Below, one piece after another: positions 54,995 through 64,000 of a DNA stretch of 64,000 nucleotides. Below the pieces are notes generated by a model, which worked only from the letters and a program-made list of their open reading frames with translations, was not told the origin of the DNA and ran no database searches. The stretch spans positions 1,240,001 through 1,304,000 of the forward strand of contig NZ_SRYR01000001.1 in NCBI RefSeq assembly GCF_004794105.1, in the 5' to 3' direction. Every line of letters starts with the position of its first letter. The first letter of the stretch is position 1. This DNA is from Clostridium sartagoforme. GTDB lineage: Bacteria > Bacillota > Clostridia > Clostridiales > Clostridiaceae. Made by a program: the position numbers and the translations under genes.

Positions 54995-55960
54995 TTATTG
55001 TGTTATCTGTCTATACCTTATTTTCAATAAGACTTTTGATATTATAAACAGCACAGGTAACTCTATTAATGGTCCAATTATTAGTGCTAAAGCAATTAGA
55101 GGTTTATCTGGAAAAGTAGCAACAGCTATAGCTAATGCAATAGGAGAGTTTCTAGCTAATGTAGTTAAATTTAAAGATACACTATCTTCATAACTTAAAT
55201 TTAACTTCCTTCCTATAAACCTACCCACTACAAAATTAATAAAGAAAAATAGTAATATAGGAATTAATAGTATAAGTAATGTATTTAAATTGCTTAAAAG
55301 TACCTTCCCCTGTGAGGCAAACATAGCTATTATTGCTATATTTAAAAAATACCCTTGATAATCACAAGTCTTACTCATTAGTTTATCACTAAGTTCATTA
55401 CTTTTTACCTTTCTCATAATAATAAATCTACATATTATCGCAGATAATAGTGGTATTATTAAACTATAAATAACTCCTTTACCTAAGCTAATAGCATCTA
55501 TTTCAATACTTGTCCCGCCAAATATAAATATATATACTGGTAATAATATTAATTGAAGTATTAAATTAAGTGGTAATATAGAGGAACTTAATGCAACATT
55601 CCCCTTAGCTATTCCAGTAAAAATTAAATACCAATCAGTACACGGTGTTACCATTAGCATTACAAACCCAATTAATAACTCAGGTTCATTCTTTAAAAAC
55701 AGTCTTCCTAATATAAATATTACTATTGGAGTCCATATAAAATTAATAGTAATTGAAGTTATAGTAAACTTTAAATTCTTAAAAGACTTACCTATTTCTT
55801 TTATAGGTATTTGTATAAATACTAAAAATAACATTATCATAAGTGCTGGCATTATTAAGTATTCAGAATATATACTAATAACATCTATTTGACCTATTAA
55901 TATTCCTAAGCTCACCATACCAAGTATTATAAAACTTTGTAACTTATTTATATTTTCCAT
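54995..55960 (-). CDS. Arsenite efflux pump (Acr3/bile acid:Na symporter superfamily)
   Basis: A 321-residue membrane protein with about ten helices. The motif VTPCTDWYLIFTG contains the Cys needed in Acr3 for arsenite transport, and TLARNSPIALAIA occurs in the ninth-helix region. With arsC it forms an arsenate detoxification route: reduction inside, export of arsenite. ATG 55960 has AAAGGATG upstream and is preferred to the ATG six codons earlier. No arsR is seen in the preceding 280 bases. Confidence 0.85.
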   Translation of the reverse strand: MENINKLQSFIILGMVSLGILIGQIDVISIYSEYLIMPALMIMLFLVFIQIPIKEIGKSFKNLKFTITSITINFIWTPIVIFILGRLFLKNEPELLIGFVMLMVTPCTDWYLIFTGIAKGNVALSSSILPLNLILQLILLPVYIFIFGGTSIEIDAISLGKGVIYSLIIPLLSAIICRFIIMRKVKSNELSDKLMSKTCDYQGYFLNIAIIAMFASQGKVLLSNLNTLLILLIPILLFFFINFVVGRFIGRKLNLSYEDSVSLNLTTLARNSPIALAIAVATFPDKPLIALALIIGPLIELPVLFIISKVLLKIRYRQITQ

Positions 55961-56242
55961 TAAATTCATCCTTTTCATTTATGTAGTGATAATAATTTTC
56001 AATCAATAGTATATCACAATAAACATCTCATTTATAATGAATTTAACATTTAAGAGTATAATTATTCTATATTTTGTACTAATAATGTAATTGTCTCTCT
56101 AATATAAGGATTAATTCTATTTTAAATAACAGTATAATATTTATAGAACTAATTATTCTTAATTTTAATATAAGGTAAAAATAAGTAAGAAAAAAGTGCC
56201 TAATTAAATATATAGTAGCACTTTTCTATATTCAATATTATA

Positions 56243-56779
56243 TTATTCAACTATATATGCACTTACAATTTCACCATAATAAGCTATATGATAATCTCTA
56301 TTTGCACCATGGAATGATCCATCTACATCTTGAGGATAATAGTTAGTTTTATTTTCTTCTAAAATTTCATCCTTATCTTGCATTTGTTTATATATAACTT
56401 TACATTCAAGGGTAAGTGGAAGCTCCTTAATAGCTGGTACTGAAATTTTATTAGGTGATTCAAGAGTTAAATTTAATTCTTTTATTTTATCAACTAAATG
56501 ACCAGACTTTGTCCCACAAATCCCCAGTATCTTCTTGTTAAAGTCCCCTACTGGTATATTAATAGTAAACTCTGGATTCTTTTCTAACTGATGTTTTGTA
56601 AATCTATTTTCTCGCACAAAGACTGTAAAAATAGGCTTTCCCCACTCTATTCCTAATGTCCCCCAAGATATAGTCATAGAATTAACTTTATCATCTGCTT
56701 TCGTAGTTAATAAAACTCCATTCTTTAGAGTCTTGATTATAACATTTGCATAATCAAATACTTCTATTTCTTTTTTCAT
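56243..56779 (-). CDS. Flavin reductase-like FMN-binding protein
   Basis: A 178-residue split-barrel protein. LLTTKADDKVNSMTISWGT and FTVFVRENRFTKHQLEKNPEFTIN match the flavin reductase domain family that binds FMN. In clostridia such proteins are found as small oxidoreductases with unknown partners. ATG 56779 follows GGAGGAGAT. It is a single gene. Confidence 0.88.
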   Translation of the reverse strand: MKKEIEVFDYANVIIKTLKNGVLLTTKADDKVNSMTISWGTLGIEWGKPIFTVFVRENRFTKHQLEKNPEFTINIPVGDFNKKILGICGTKSGHLVDKIKELNLTLESPNKISVPAIKELPLTLECKVIYKQMQDKDEILEENKTNYYPQDVDGSFHGANRDYHIAYYGEIVSAYIVE

Positions 56780-56845
56780 TATATCTCCTCCTCGATTATT
56801 TCTTACTCTATGATAAATTAAAATATATTTACTCGCAAGTACGCA

Positions 56846-56875
56846 CTTTTTGTTAGATACTATCTAACAAAAAAG
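56846..56875. terminator. Terminator of the Cse60 operon
   Basis: TTTTTGTTAGAT (56847-56858) pairs perfectly over 12 bases with ATCTAACAAAAA (56862-56873), with a 3-base loop. Confidence 0.85.
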
Positions 56876-56916
56876 TAAAGTTGAATAATGAAATAGTAAG
56901 GTTCAATAATTCAAAA

Positions 56917-57024
56917 TTAATTTTTATTCATTCTAATTTTTTTATATACTAAACTTATACTTAATAAAATAGATGCAAATATTATAATCCACCATAAGGC
57001 TATAGCAAATGAATTCTTTGCCAT
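56917..57024 (-). CDS. Small membrane protein, 35 residues
   Basis: One hydrophobic helix (IALWWIIIFASILLSISLVY) with a basic C-terminus (KKIRMNKN). ATG 57024 has AGGA 5 bases upstream. It follows the 71-residue gene by 35 bases and precedes a strong terminator, so it is the last gene of the Cse60 unit. The function is unknown. Confidence 0.55.
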   Translation of the reverse strand: MAKNSFAIALWWIIIFASILLSISLVYKKIRMNKN

Positions 57025-57059
57025 TTATGTCCTATTTCATCTGCATATAAAATCTTATA

Positions 57060-57275
57060 TCAATAGTCATCATACCAATTATATAATACATCTTCTTTGT
57101 CAATTTTATGTGTATTACTTATCCATTGAATATTTTTAGTTTTAACTATAGAAATAGTAGGATCATTTGTAAAGCTTATTTGTGCAGTATAGAGTTTTAC
57201 ATATGAAAGTAAGCAAAACACTACAATAATACATACAATATTTATTCTTTTACTTTTCTTAATTGAACTTATCAT
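57060..57275 (-). CDS. Small membrane-anchored protein, 71 residues
   Basis: A basic head (SSIKKSKRIN) is followed by a helix (IVCIIVVFCLLSYVKLY) and an outer domain of about 40 residues ending in KEDVLYNWYDDY. It sits between the Cse60-like gene (19 bases) and a 35-residue membrane gene in one unit. The family is not recognised. Confidence 0.6.
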   Translation of the reverse strand: MISSIKKSKRINIVCIIVVFCLLSYVKLYTAQISFTNDPTISIVKTKNIQWISNTHKIDKEDVLYNWYDDY

Positions 57276-57294
57276 CTAATCCCTCATAATATAA

Positions 57295-57450
57295 TTATTT
57301 AAATTCAATAACAATCATTACAGAGTATATTCCTCTACTAACACCATATTGAATATCTACAATATTATGTTCTGTGCTCCGCAAAAAATTATTAACTTCT
57401 GTTGCTAATGAAAATTCATTTGCATTAGAAAAAACTCTTATTTCTTTCAC
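57295..57450 (-). CDS. Sporulation protein Cse60-like, 51 residues
   Basis: The GTG start at 57450 follows GGGGTGAT. The 51 residues match the Cse60 pattern: KEIRVFSNANEF at the start, then NNFLRST, a VDIQYGVS strand and SVMIVIEF at the end. In Bacillus cse60 is a sigma-E gene expressed during sporulation. Here it heads a unit with two small membrane genes. The start is GTG and the gene is short, so it is easy to miss. Recognition is from memory of the family pattern. Confidence 0.65.
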   Translation of the reverse strand: MKEIRVFSNANEFSLATEVNNFLRSTEHNIVDIQYGVSRGIYSVMIVIEFK

Positions 57451-57665
57451 TATTATCACCCCACTATATAAAAATCATTCTTATAACACAGCTTCGTCTA
57501 TAGACTTATTAATTTCATATGAATTTATCTATAGTATTATTATACATAATGCAAAGTCAAATTCCAATATTATACAATACAATCATATTTAAGTTTATAT
57601 AATCAAAATAATATTTAAATCCATACAACTATAAATATCATTAAATGTATTTCATATAAATATAA

Positions 57666-57688
57666 AAAACTAGGCTAAGCCTAGTTTT
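57666..57688. terminator. Short palindromic hairpin
   Basis: AAAACTAGGC pairs with GCCTAGTTTT around a 3-base loop. It may serve the convergent side or be a second terminator for dacF. Confidence 0.6.
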
Positions 57689-57735
57689 CTCCTTAATTCT
57701 TAATTATTCATTCTTAATTTATAATTATAAGTATA

Positions 57736-57760
57736 AAAAGCTGCCTTTAAGCAGCTCTTT
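57736..57760 (-). terminator. Terminator of dacF
   Basis: AGCTGC (57739-57744) pairs with GCAGCT (57751-57756), with Ts on the minus strand, just past the stop. Confidence 0.8.
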
Positions 57761-57763
57761 ATA

Positions 57764-59020
57764 CTATACGCCTTTTCTAAACATATTCTTCATATTGAAC
57801 TTAAAGTTTTCGAATATACCACCTAGTTTAATATCTCTATCTGAATATAATAGAACTTCTCCTATTTTATCTTCTCCAGAGTAAACTTCACATTTACCTA
57901 CGATATCTCCTGCCTTATATTCCTTCTTTAATTCATCAATAACAATCTTCTTTTCTATTTCTTTATTTTCTCCCTTAGGCACTACAGCTACTAAGTCATC
58001 TTTAGCTTTAGCTACTAAGAATTTATCTGTATTCTTACTTAAGTATACATTTTCTACATCTTCATCTTTAGTTAAAACTTTCTTACCTTCATATTTAGAG
58101 AAACCAAAGTTTAAAAGCATACCAGCATCTCTATTTCTAACCTTATATGTAGGAGCACCCATAATTACTGAAAGCATTCTTACACCATTTCTAGTTGCTG
58201 TTGCAGAAATACAGTATTTAGCTTCTTGAGTAAAGCCAGTTTTTAAACCATCGCAGCCTTCAAAGAATCTAACTAATTTATTATGGTTAACTAATTCTAT
58301 TGGTGATTTTCTTCCTTCAGATATAGTTTCCATATAAATTCCTGAGTATTTCAATATAGTTGGATGCTTTAACAATTCAAGGGACATAGTTGCTATATCT
58401 CTCGCTGTTGATAAATGACCATCTTTAGGTAATCCATTACTATTCTTAAAAGTAGTATTAGTCATACCTAATTCTTGAGCTCTTTTATTCATAAGTTCAA
58501 CAAAAGCCTCTTCTGTTCCTGCTAAGTACTCTGCTAGTGCTACAGCAGCATCATTTCCTGAAGCTATTGCTAACCCCTTTAAAAGTTCTTCTACAGTTCT
58601 AATTTCTCCTGTATCTAGAAGCATAGTACTTCCGCCCATTTTCTTTGCATTTTCACTACATGTTACCTTATCTTGAAGAGAAATTTTATTACTATCTATT
58701 GCCTCCATTACAAGAAGCATAGTCATTATTTTGGTTACTGAAGCTGGAGCAAACTTTTCATCAGGATTTTTTTCATATAAAACCTTACCACTTATAGGTT
58801 CAATTAACAATGCAGATTTAGCATCTACAACTATCCCCTCTTCACTAAAGGTTTCCTGTGACCACTCCTCATATTCTTCATATGTTTCTAATTCTTCATA
58901 CTCCTCATATGTTTCTACTTCTTCATTTTCAACTAAAGTATTAGCTTTCGTAGGTATAGATATCATAAATAATAAACTTAAAGTAAGTGCAATTGATCTG
59001 AGCATTAATTTTTTATTCAT
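57764..59020 (-). CDS. dacF: D-alanyl-D-alanine carboxypeptidase DacF-like
   Basis: A 418-residue exported enzyme. A signal peptide of about 26 residues is followed by an acidic Glu/Tyr repeat (two copies of ETYEEYEE). The S11 motifs are S-x-x-K in ASVTKIM, S-x-N in ASGNDAA, and KTG in LKTGFTQ; a C-terminal beta domain follows. In Bacillus dacF is a forespore gene next to the spoIIA operon; here it lies downstream of pdp, deoB and xerD, as in the Bacillus ripX-drm-dacF order. ATG 59020 follows AAAGGAGG. Confidence 0.88.
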   Translation of the reverse strand: MNKKLMLRSIALTLSLLFMISIPTKANTLVENEEVETYEEYEELETYEEYEEWSQETFSEEGIVVDAKSALLIEPISGKVLYEKNPDEKFAPASVTKIMTMLLVMEAIDSNKISLQDKVTCSENAKKMGGSTMLLDTGEIRTVEELLKGLAIASGNDAAVALAEYLAGTEEAFVELMNKRAQELGMTNTTFKNSNGLPKDGHLSTARDIATMSLELLKHPTILKYSGIYMETISEGRKSPIELVNHNKLVRFFEGCDGLKTGFTQEAKYCISATATRNGVRMLSVIMGAPTYKVRNRDAGMLLNFGFSKYEGKKVLTKDEDVENVYLSKNTDKFLVAKAKDDLVAVVPKGENKEIEKKIVIDELKKEYKAGDIVGKCEVYSGEDKIGEVLLYSDRDIKLGGIFENFKFNMKNMFRKGV

Positions 59021-59104
59021 AACCGCTCCTCCTTTCAAGCTTATTATTTCCATAAAAAATAAAAATATGATAAAAAGAAATAAATTCTTCTTATCATATT
59101 TAAA

Positions 59105-60409
59105 TTATTGTACTACATCATATATTAGAGGAAGCTTTTCTATAGGTTCTTTAACAATTTCTATATTCTTTAGGATTTTTTCTCTAGCTCTTTCAATGTT
59201 GTTTCTATCATTACTATGAATATAAGCTAGTACATCCCCCTCCTGAACCTTTTCATCCCTCTTTTTATTTAATACTATTCCTACAGCAAGGTCTATATTA
59301 CTTTCCTTAGTTTCTCTTCCTGCACCAAGCTCCATAGCTATAAGTCCAAAGGCTTCTGCGTGAATTTTCTTTATATATCCACTTTCCTTAGCTCTAACTT
59401 CTTCTATAAACTTAGCTTTAGGTAATTTATTAGTATCATCAATAAAGGAGGTATCTCCCCCTTGAGCCTTTACAAAGTCTTTAAGCTTTTCTAGACCTTT
59501 TCCATTTTCTATATTTTTCATTAGAAGTTCTTTACCTTCTTCAAAAGTTTTAGCTGTATTACTACAAACAAGCATATAGCTTCCTAATGTTAAAGTAAGT
59601 TCTAATAAATCCTTTGGACCATTTCCTTTTAATAACTCAATAGCTTCCTTTACTTCTAAAGAATTACCTATTGCATATCCTAAAGGTTGATCCATATCTG
59701 AGATCACACCTATAGTTTTTCTTCCTACAGATGTTCCTATATCAACCATTTCCTTTGCAAGTAACTTTGCATCTTCAGGAGTTTTCATAAAAGCTCCATC
59801 TCCAACTTTTACATCTAGAACTATGGCATCTGCTCCCGAAGCAATTTTCTTACTCATTATACTTGATGCTATAAGAGACATATTATCTACAGTACCTGTA
59901 ACATCTCTTAAAGCATAAAGCTTTTTATCTGCAGGTGCTATGTTCCCAGTTTGACCTGTTAATGCAATACCTATATTATTTGCATTATTTATAAAATCTT
60001 CTTCAGACAACTCTACAGAAAAGCCTTCAAAAGCTTCTAATTTATCAATAGTTCCTCCAGTATGGCCTAATCCTCTTCCTGACATTTTAGCAACTGGAAC
60101 ACCTAATGATGCAACTAGTGGAGTCAAACATATACTAGTCTTATCTCCAACTCCTCCTGTAGAATGCTTATCTACCTTTATACCATTAATTGATGATAAA
60201 TTAATTCTATCACCTGAATCTACCATAGCCATAGTTAAATCAGCAGTTTCTCTCTTATTCATTTTATTAAAAAATATTGCCATAAGTAATGCTGAAGCTT
60301 GATAGTCAGGAATTTCCCCTTTTGTAAAGCCCTTTACAAAGAATTCAATTTCTTCTTTGGTTAATTCAATACCTTTTCTCTTTTTTAGAATAATGTCATA
60401 CATCCTCAT
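59105..60409 (-). CDS. pdp: Pyrimidine-nucleoside phosphorylase
   Basis: A 434-residue enzyme with the family phosphate-binding motif [12 protein letters not shown] near residue 80 and a C-terminal domain near 340-430. It splits thymidine, uridine or deoxyuridine with phosphate to give the base and (deoxy)ribose 1-phosphate. It lies 18 bases after deoB, whose product mutates the sugar phosphate, so the two genes form a nucleoside-salvage unit with dacF downstream. AGGAGG lies 11 bases before ATG 60409; ATG 60403 is an alternative. Confidence 0.95.
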   Translation of the reverse strand: MRMYDIILKKRKGIELTKEEIEFFVKGFTKGEIPDYQASALLMAIFFNKMNKRETADLTMAMVDSGDRINLSSINGIKVDKHSTGGVGDKTSICLTPLVASLGVPVAKMSGRGLGHTGGTIDKLEAFEGFSVELSEEDFINNANNIGIALTGQTGNIAPADKKLYALRDVTGTVDNMSLIASSIMSKKIASGADAIVLDVKVGDGAFMKTPEDAKLLAKEMVDIGTSVGRKTIGVISDMDQPLGYAIGNSLEVKEAIELLKGNGPKDLLELTLTLGSYMLVCSNTAKTFEEGKELLMKNIENGKGLEKLKDFVKAQGGDTSFIDDTNKLPKAKFIEEVRAKESGYIKKIHAEAFGLIAMELGAGRETKESNIDLAVGIVLNKKRDEKVQEGDVLAYIHSNDRNNIERAREKILKNIEIVKEPIEKLPLIYDVVQ

Positions 60410-60427
60410 TGGATTATAGACCTCCTA

Positions 60428-61597
60428 TTAACCTAGTATATTTTTTAAGAAACTTTCTCCATCAATAGTATTATCAATATTAAAATACTCTAAAATAGTT
60501 TTACTTATATCAGTAAAGCTCTTTCTAGTTCCTATATTTATAGGCTTAATATTTTCTCCATAAACTAATATAGGAATATACTCTCTTGAGTGATCTGTAC
60601 TTTCTGTAGTTGGATCACAACCATGGTCAGCTGTTAACATAAGAATGTCATCTTTGCCTAATTTACTATAGATTTCTTGCAATCTATTATCAAAATCTTC
60701 TATAGCTTTTCCGTAACCCTTAGGATCATTTCTATGGCCATAAAGCATATCAAAATCTACTAAGTTAGTAAATATTAATCCTTCCTTTACTTCATCCATA
60801 TATTTAAGAGTAGCATCAACACCATCCATATTATCCTTAGTATGAACAGCCTTAGTTACACCTTTTTTATTGTATATATCTTCAATTTTACCAACGGCAG
60901 CTACTTCCTTGCCATTTTCATATAGATACTCTAACATAGTTTTAGAGAATGGATCTAAAGCATAATCTCTTCTATTTGAAGTTCTCTTATACTCTCCATT
61001 TTTACCAGTGAAAGGTCTTGCAATAACTCTTCCAACAACATTTTCATCAACTAGCATTTCTCTTGCAATACTACACATATTGTATAACTCATCAAGTGGT
61101 ATTACATCTTCATGAGCAGCAATTTGGAATACGCTATCTGCTGAAGTATAAACTATTGGATATCCTGTCTTTACATGTTCATCTCCAAGTCTTTCAATTA
61201 TTTCAGTACCTGAGGCAACACAGTTACCTAAAACTCCCTTTTTGTTTACTCTTTTTAGGAATTCGTCAATAATTTCTTTAGAAAAACCATTAGGATAAGT
61301 GTTTAATGGAGTATCTAGAATAACTCCCCCAATTTCCCAGTGTCCAGTTACTGTATCTTTCCCCTTAGATCTTTCCATAAGTTTTCCATATGCACCGATA
61401 TGATCATTTACTTTATTTAAATATTTAACCCCTTCAATATTACCAAATCCTAATTTTTCAAGATTGTCAATCTTTAATCCCCCACAGGCTTTATAGGTAT
61501 TGTCTAGTGTATGACTACCAACATCACCATAAAGATTGGCATCAGGTAATTCACCTACGCCTAGACTATCCATTACTACTAATATAACTCTTTTCAT
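60428..61597 (-). CDS. deoB: Phosphopentomutase
   Basis: A 389-residue member of the alkaline phosphatase superfamily. Metal-binding motifs are visible: [12 protein letters not shown] at residues 9-20 and [10 protein letters not shown] near 325. It converts (deoxy)ribose 1-phosphate to the 5-phosphate. It is paired with pdp downstream, and xerD lies upstream by about 50 bases. The order xerD-deoB-(phosphorylase)-dacF is conserved in spore formers. Confidence 0.95.
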   Translation of the reverse strand: MKRVILVVMDSLGVGELPDANLYGDVGSHTLDNTYKACGGLKIDNLEKLGFGNIEGVKYLNKVNDHIGAYGKLMERSKGKDTVTGHWEIGGVILDTPLNTYPNGFSKEIIDEFLKRVNKKGVLGNCVASGTEIIERLGDEHVKTGYPIVYTSADSVFQIAAHEDVIPLDELYNMCSIAREMLVDENVVGRVIARPFTGKNGEYKRTSNRRDYALDPFSKTMLEYLYENGKEVAAVGKIEDIYNKKGVTKAVHTKDNMDGVDATLKYMDEVKEGLIFTNLVDFDMLYGHRNDPKGYGKAIEDFDNRLQEIYSKLGKDDILMLTADHGCDPTTESTDHSREYIPILVYGENIKPINIGTRKSFTDISKTILEYFNIDNTIDGESFLKNILG

Positions 61598-61645
61598 TTA
61601 ATCTTCTCCTTTCGTATTATAAAGCCTAGAATTACTTCTATTTTA

Positions 61646-62524
61646 TTATGCTCTAGGATGGGAGTTTTTATATACAATATTTATTTTATCGTTGTTTATA
61701 ATTTCATAATATGTGTCCATATAAGTTAAAACTTGATTCCCTAATAGCTTTTGGACAGCTCGTACATTTGCTCCATTTTGTAAAAGATGAACTGCAAAAG
61801 AATGTCTAAAGGTATTTAAATTTACATCTTTTTTGATTCCAGCTCTATGTGAATACTCTTTAACTATTCTCCATACACCTTGTCTAGTTAGTTGATTTCC
61901 ATTTAAATTTACAAACAAATTATCAACTCCAGCAGATGCAACTCTATCTCTAATTAAGAAATATTCCTTAATTGCTTCTACAGCGCTTCTTCCAATTGGA
62001 ATTAATCTTTCAAGATTTTTATTATCTAGACATCTTACGAAATCCAGCTCTAAATTAACATCATATACTTTTATATTAATTATTTCAGAAACTTTCATTC
62101 CAGTTGCATACATAAGCTCTAATAAAGCATTATCTCTAATTCCTTTATTACAGTCCTTATCTACAATTTTAATTATTCTGTCTACCTCTTCTATAGTTAA
62201 TATCTCAGGTAACTTCTTAGTAGTTATAGTATTTTTATAATAAATCTTAGGTATTTCTCTTACTACCTCTTGGTCTTTTAAGTAATTATAAAAACTTCTT
62301 AAGCTAATTACTATTCTATTTATAGACCTTTCAGACTTTCCTTCACTTAATAGGTGTTGGATATACCCTAGTACTGAAACATTATCAGTTTCATCAATGT
62401 TTATATTCTTATTATTCAAATACTTAACATAAAGGTTTACGTCAGTTACATAAGCATAAACAGTATTTTCACTTTTATGGCTTTCTAGTAAAGCTTCCTT
62501 ATAATTATTAACAATTTCTTTCAT
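61646..62524 (-). CDS. xerD: XerD-like tyrosine recombinase with substituted active site
   Basis: A 292-residue protein with the SAM-like N-terminal and C-terminal catalytic domains, in the conserved place of ripX/xerD beside deoB and spoIIM. Against the XerD catalytic set, Arg I is Lys144 (ATGMKVSE), the beta-turn Lys is Asn168, the His of HxxR is Asn237, and the LGH His is Asn263; Arg II (Arg240) and Tyr272 are retained. The rest is normal. Such changes would be expected to weaken or abolish strand cleavage. It may work as a structural partner of XerC or another recombinase (inference). Confidence 0.88.
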   Translation of the reverse strand: MKEIVNNYKEALLESHKSENTVYAYVTDVNLYVKYLNNKNINIDETDNVSVLGYIQHLLSEGKSERSINRIVISLRSFYNYLKDQEVVREIPKIYYKNTITTKKLPEILTIEEVDRIIKIVDKDCNKGIRDNALLELMYATGMKVSEIINIKVYDVNLELDFVRCLDNKNLERLIPIGRSAVEAIKEYFLIRDRVASAGVDNLFVNLNGNQLTRQGVWRIVKEYSHRAGIKKDVNLNTFRHSFAVHLLQNGANVRAVQKLLGNQVLTYMDTYYEIINNDKINIVYKNSHPRA

Positions 62525-62594
62525 ATTTCTCCCCTATCCTAATATAATATTTATTCGACAAATAACTTATTATTCCTTCTTTCTTTTCATTGGA

Positions 62595-63230
62595 TTAGGT
62601 TAATTTATAAGCTTTTGTTACTACTAACCTAATTAATCCTGGACTTACATAAGATTCAATAATTACTCCGATTACAAAAATAATTAAAAAAATTCCAAAT
62701 TTAACTATATTCCTTTTAAGCATTGCTTTATTCATCCTAGATCCATTAAAAAACTTCTCCTTCATTTTCAAAAGTGACATATCTAATGAAATAATACTTA
62801 TACCCACAAAAAATGGTATATATAATAGATTTTGTGGAATTGTAGTTACTAGAGCTACCCATATTCCTTCTCCTTCAAATGTAGTTAATAGAAAGCTAAA
62901 GGTATATCCTAAGGTAAATCCTTTTATTAAATCTATTAAAAGAATTATTGGTGCTCCAAAGGTTGTAAATCCTAAGGCAATAATTAATAAGATAAAAAAT
63001 ATATTCTTCGTAAGCACATTTAACAGTAAATCTTTAGTTGCAACTTCTTTTGTACTAATTGTTTGTAAGAATCCTGTAAAATAATCTGATAAATCCTTCG
63101 CATCTACTCCATCCATATATTTTATGGTGTATGCACCCAGTAGTATACCTACAAAGAAAAATGTTAATACCAGTAAATAGAATAATTTATTCTCCTTAAA
63201 ATTTGAGTTTAGCTTTTCCATTAAATTCAT
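62595..63230 (-). CDS. spoIIM: Stage II sporulation protein M
   Basis: A 211-residue protein with about five hydrophobic helices, including FFVGILLGAYTI and FGAPIILLIDLIKGFTLGYT, which match SpoIIM. With SpoIID and SpoIIP it forms the engulfment complex that dissolves septal peptidoglycan. ATG 63230 has GGAGGAATATT upstream and is preferred to codons further 5'. The gene pairs with xerD downstream, as in other clostridia. Confidence 0.92.
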   Translation of the reverse strand: MNLMEKLNSNFKENKLFYLLVLTFFFVGILLGAYTIKYMDGVDAKDLSDYFTGFLQTISTKEVATKDLLLNVLTKNIFFILLIIALGFTTFGAPIILLIDLIKGFTLGYTFSFLLTTFEGEGIWVALVTTIPQNLLYIPFFVGISIISLDMSLLKMKEKFFNGSRMNKAMLKRNIVKFGIFLIIFVIGVIIESYVSPGLIRLVVTKAYKLT

Positions 63231-63439
63231 AATATTCCTCCCCATACATTTGCTATAAAACATAATATGTTCAAAATCTCTTTAATATTCATAATTGAAT
63301 ATATGTAAATTTTATTTTTCTTAAAAAATAAAAGAAGCTATATCTAAATGATAAGCTCCTTAAATTTATAGTATTCTTAAATATTCATTTTATTTTCTAT
63401 ATTAAGTAATAATGTTACTAACCTTTATAAATAATTAAT

Positions 63440-63958
63440 TTATAAGAAAGCAAAAGCACTTAAAGTTTTACAATCTATAATTTCACCCTTCTTTATCATT
63501 TCCTTCACTTTATTTATATTCACTATTTTAACATTAGTAAACTCATCTTCGTCTTCATGCTTCTCACCTAAAGTTAAATTCTTAGCCTTATAAATATAAA
63601 TTATTTCATCACAAAATCCTGGTGCTGTAGAAATCTTTCCTAGGTACTCTATATCCCCTGCTTTGTAGCCTGTTTCTTCTTCTAGTTCTCTTACTGCACA
63701 TATCTTAGGATCTTCATTTTTATCTAATTTACCTGCTGGTATTTCAATCATAACTTGTTTTACGGGCAATCTATATTGCTCAACTAATATAATATTTTCA
63801 TCATCTAAAAAAGCTAAAACAGCTGCTGCACCTGGATGCTTTACAACATCTCTATTAGCTTTTTCTTTGTTAGGAAGTTCTACATCAACATTAAAAAACT
63901 CTAAAAAATTACCTTTATGAATTAATTTTTCTTCTAATATCTTTTCCTCTAAATTCAT
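63440..63958 (-). CDS. nudF: Nudix hydrolase, ADP-ribose pyrophosphatase type
   Basis: A 172-residue protein. The Nudix box G-x5-E-x7-REUxEExGU begins at GKLDKNEDPK and continues AVRELEEETGY near residues 75-98. The approach to the box (EQYRLPVKQVMIEIPAG) is typical of ADP-ribose pyrophosphatases, which hydrolyse ADP-ribose to AMP and ribose 5-phosphate. It is common next to spoIIM in clostridia. ATG 63958 is 42 bases from the window edge. Confidence 0.92.
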   Translation of the reverse strand: MNLEEKILEEKLIHKGNFLEFFNVDVELPNKEKANRDVVKHPGAAAVLAFLDDENIILVEQYRLPVKQVMIEIPAGKLDKNEDPKICAVRELEEETGYKAGDIEYLGKISTAPGFCDEIIYIYKAKNLTLGEKHEDEDEFTNVKIVNINKVKEMIKKGEIIDCKTLSAFAFL

Positions 63959-64000
63959 ACTTACACCTTCTAATTCTTATATATTTTAAGTTAAATATAT

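Noticed and set aside
57374-57592. 72-codon plus-strand ORF over the Cse60-like gene
   Set aside because: The minus-strand frame fits a known family and has a ribosome site.
58731-59219. 162-codon plus-strand ORF over the dacF start and pdp end
   Set aside because: Ser/Tyr-rich shadow of the Glu/Tyr repeat; no ribosome site.

Overview
The window is about 27% GC, uses TTG and GTG starts freely and has strong AAGGAGG-type ribosome binding sites. It carries endospore genes (spoIIM, a GerW/YtfJ gene, dacF, a Cse60-like gene) beside scpA/scpB, xerD, deoB and pdp. This points to a spore-forming Clostridium sensu stricto; I cannot assign the species. No rRNA, tRNA, CRISPR array or intact insertion sequence was seen.

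Layout. 1-7.7 kb is a glycan-use locus: the end of a sugar ABC binding protein, a YesM/YesN-type two-component system, a GH20 hexosaminidase and a Gfo/Idh/MocA oxidoreductase. 7.7-15.4 kb is an accessory stretch with three broken genes: an ABC exporter with a one-base frameshift, a 2H phosphoesterase with an internal stop, and a truncated aminoglycoside-phosphotransferase-like gene. 15.7-16.8 kb is an Rrf2-type regulator pair with a clear promoter and palindromic operators. 17-21.7 kb is a two-component system with a MacB-like ABC protein. 21.8-23.6 kb is a neurotransmitter:sodium symporter behind what looks like a Phe-leader attenuator. 23.6-33.5 kb holds a serine hydrolase lipoprotein, a MetE-like methyltransferase, LysR and XRE regulators, several small genes, an orphan large serine recombinase and a DHOD-type electron-transfer flavoprotein.

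33.7-39.8 kb is a lactose/cellobiose-type PTS with a 6-phospho-beta-glucosidase and a PRD regulator; two identical-format operators (TTTCCA-N9-TGGAAA) tie the operon to its regulator. 40-42.4 kb has small membrane and lipoprotein genes. 42.5-49.6 kb is a tight seven-gene operon (KAS III, ATP-grasp, acyltransferase-like, 3beta-HSD-like epimerase, metallo-beta-lactamase-fold hydrolase, SDR, PaaK-like adenylating enzyme). It looks like an undescribed acyl-derived metabolite cluster and is my best candidate for a new system.

50-64 kb is the conserved chromosomal core: two D-Ala-D-Ala carboxypeptidases, DUF2953, GerW, ScpB/ScpA, an ArsC/GNAT/Acr3 arsenic set, a flavin reductase, a Cse60 operon, pdp, deoB, a XerD homologue whose active site is substituted at four of six positions, SpoIIM and a Nudix hydrolase. 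A GC-rich patch before scpA may be a mobile-element relic.

All calls come from reading the sequence and from family knowledge; no database search was run.
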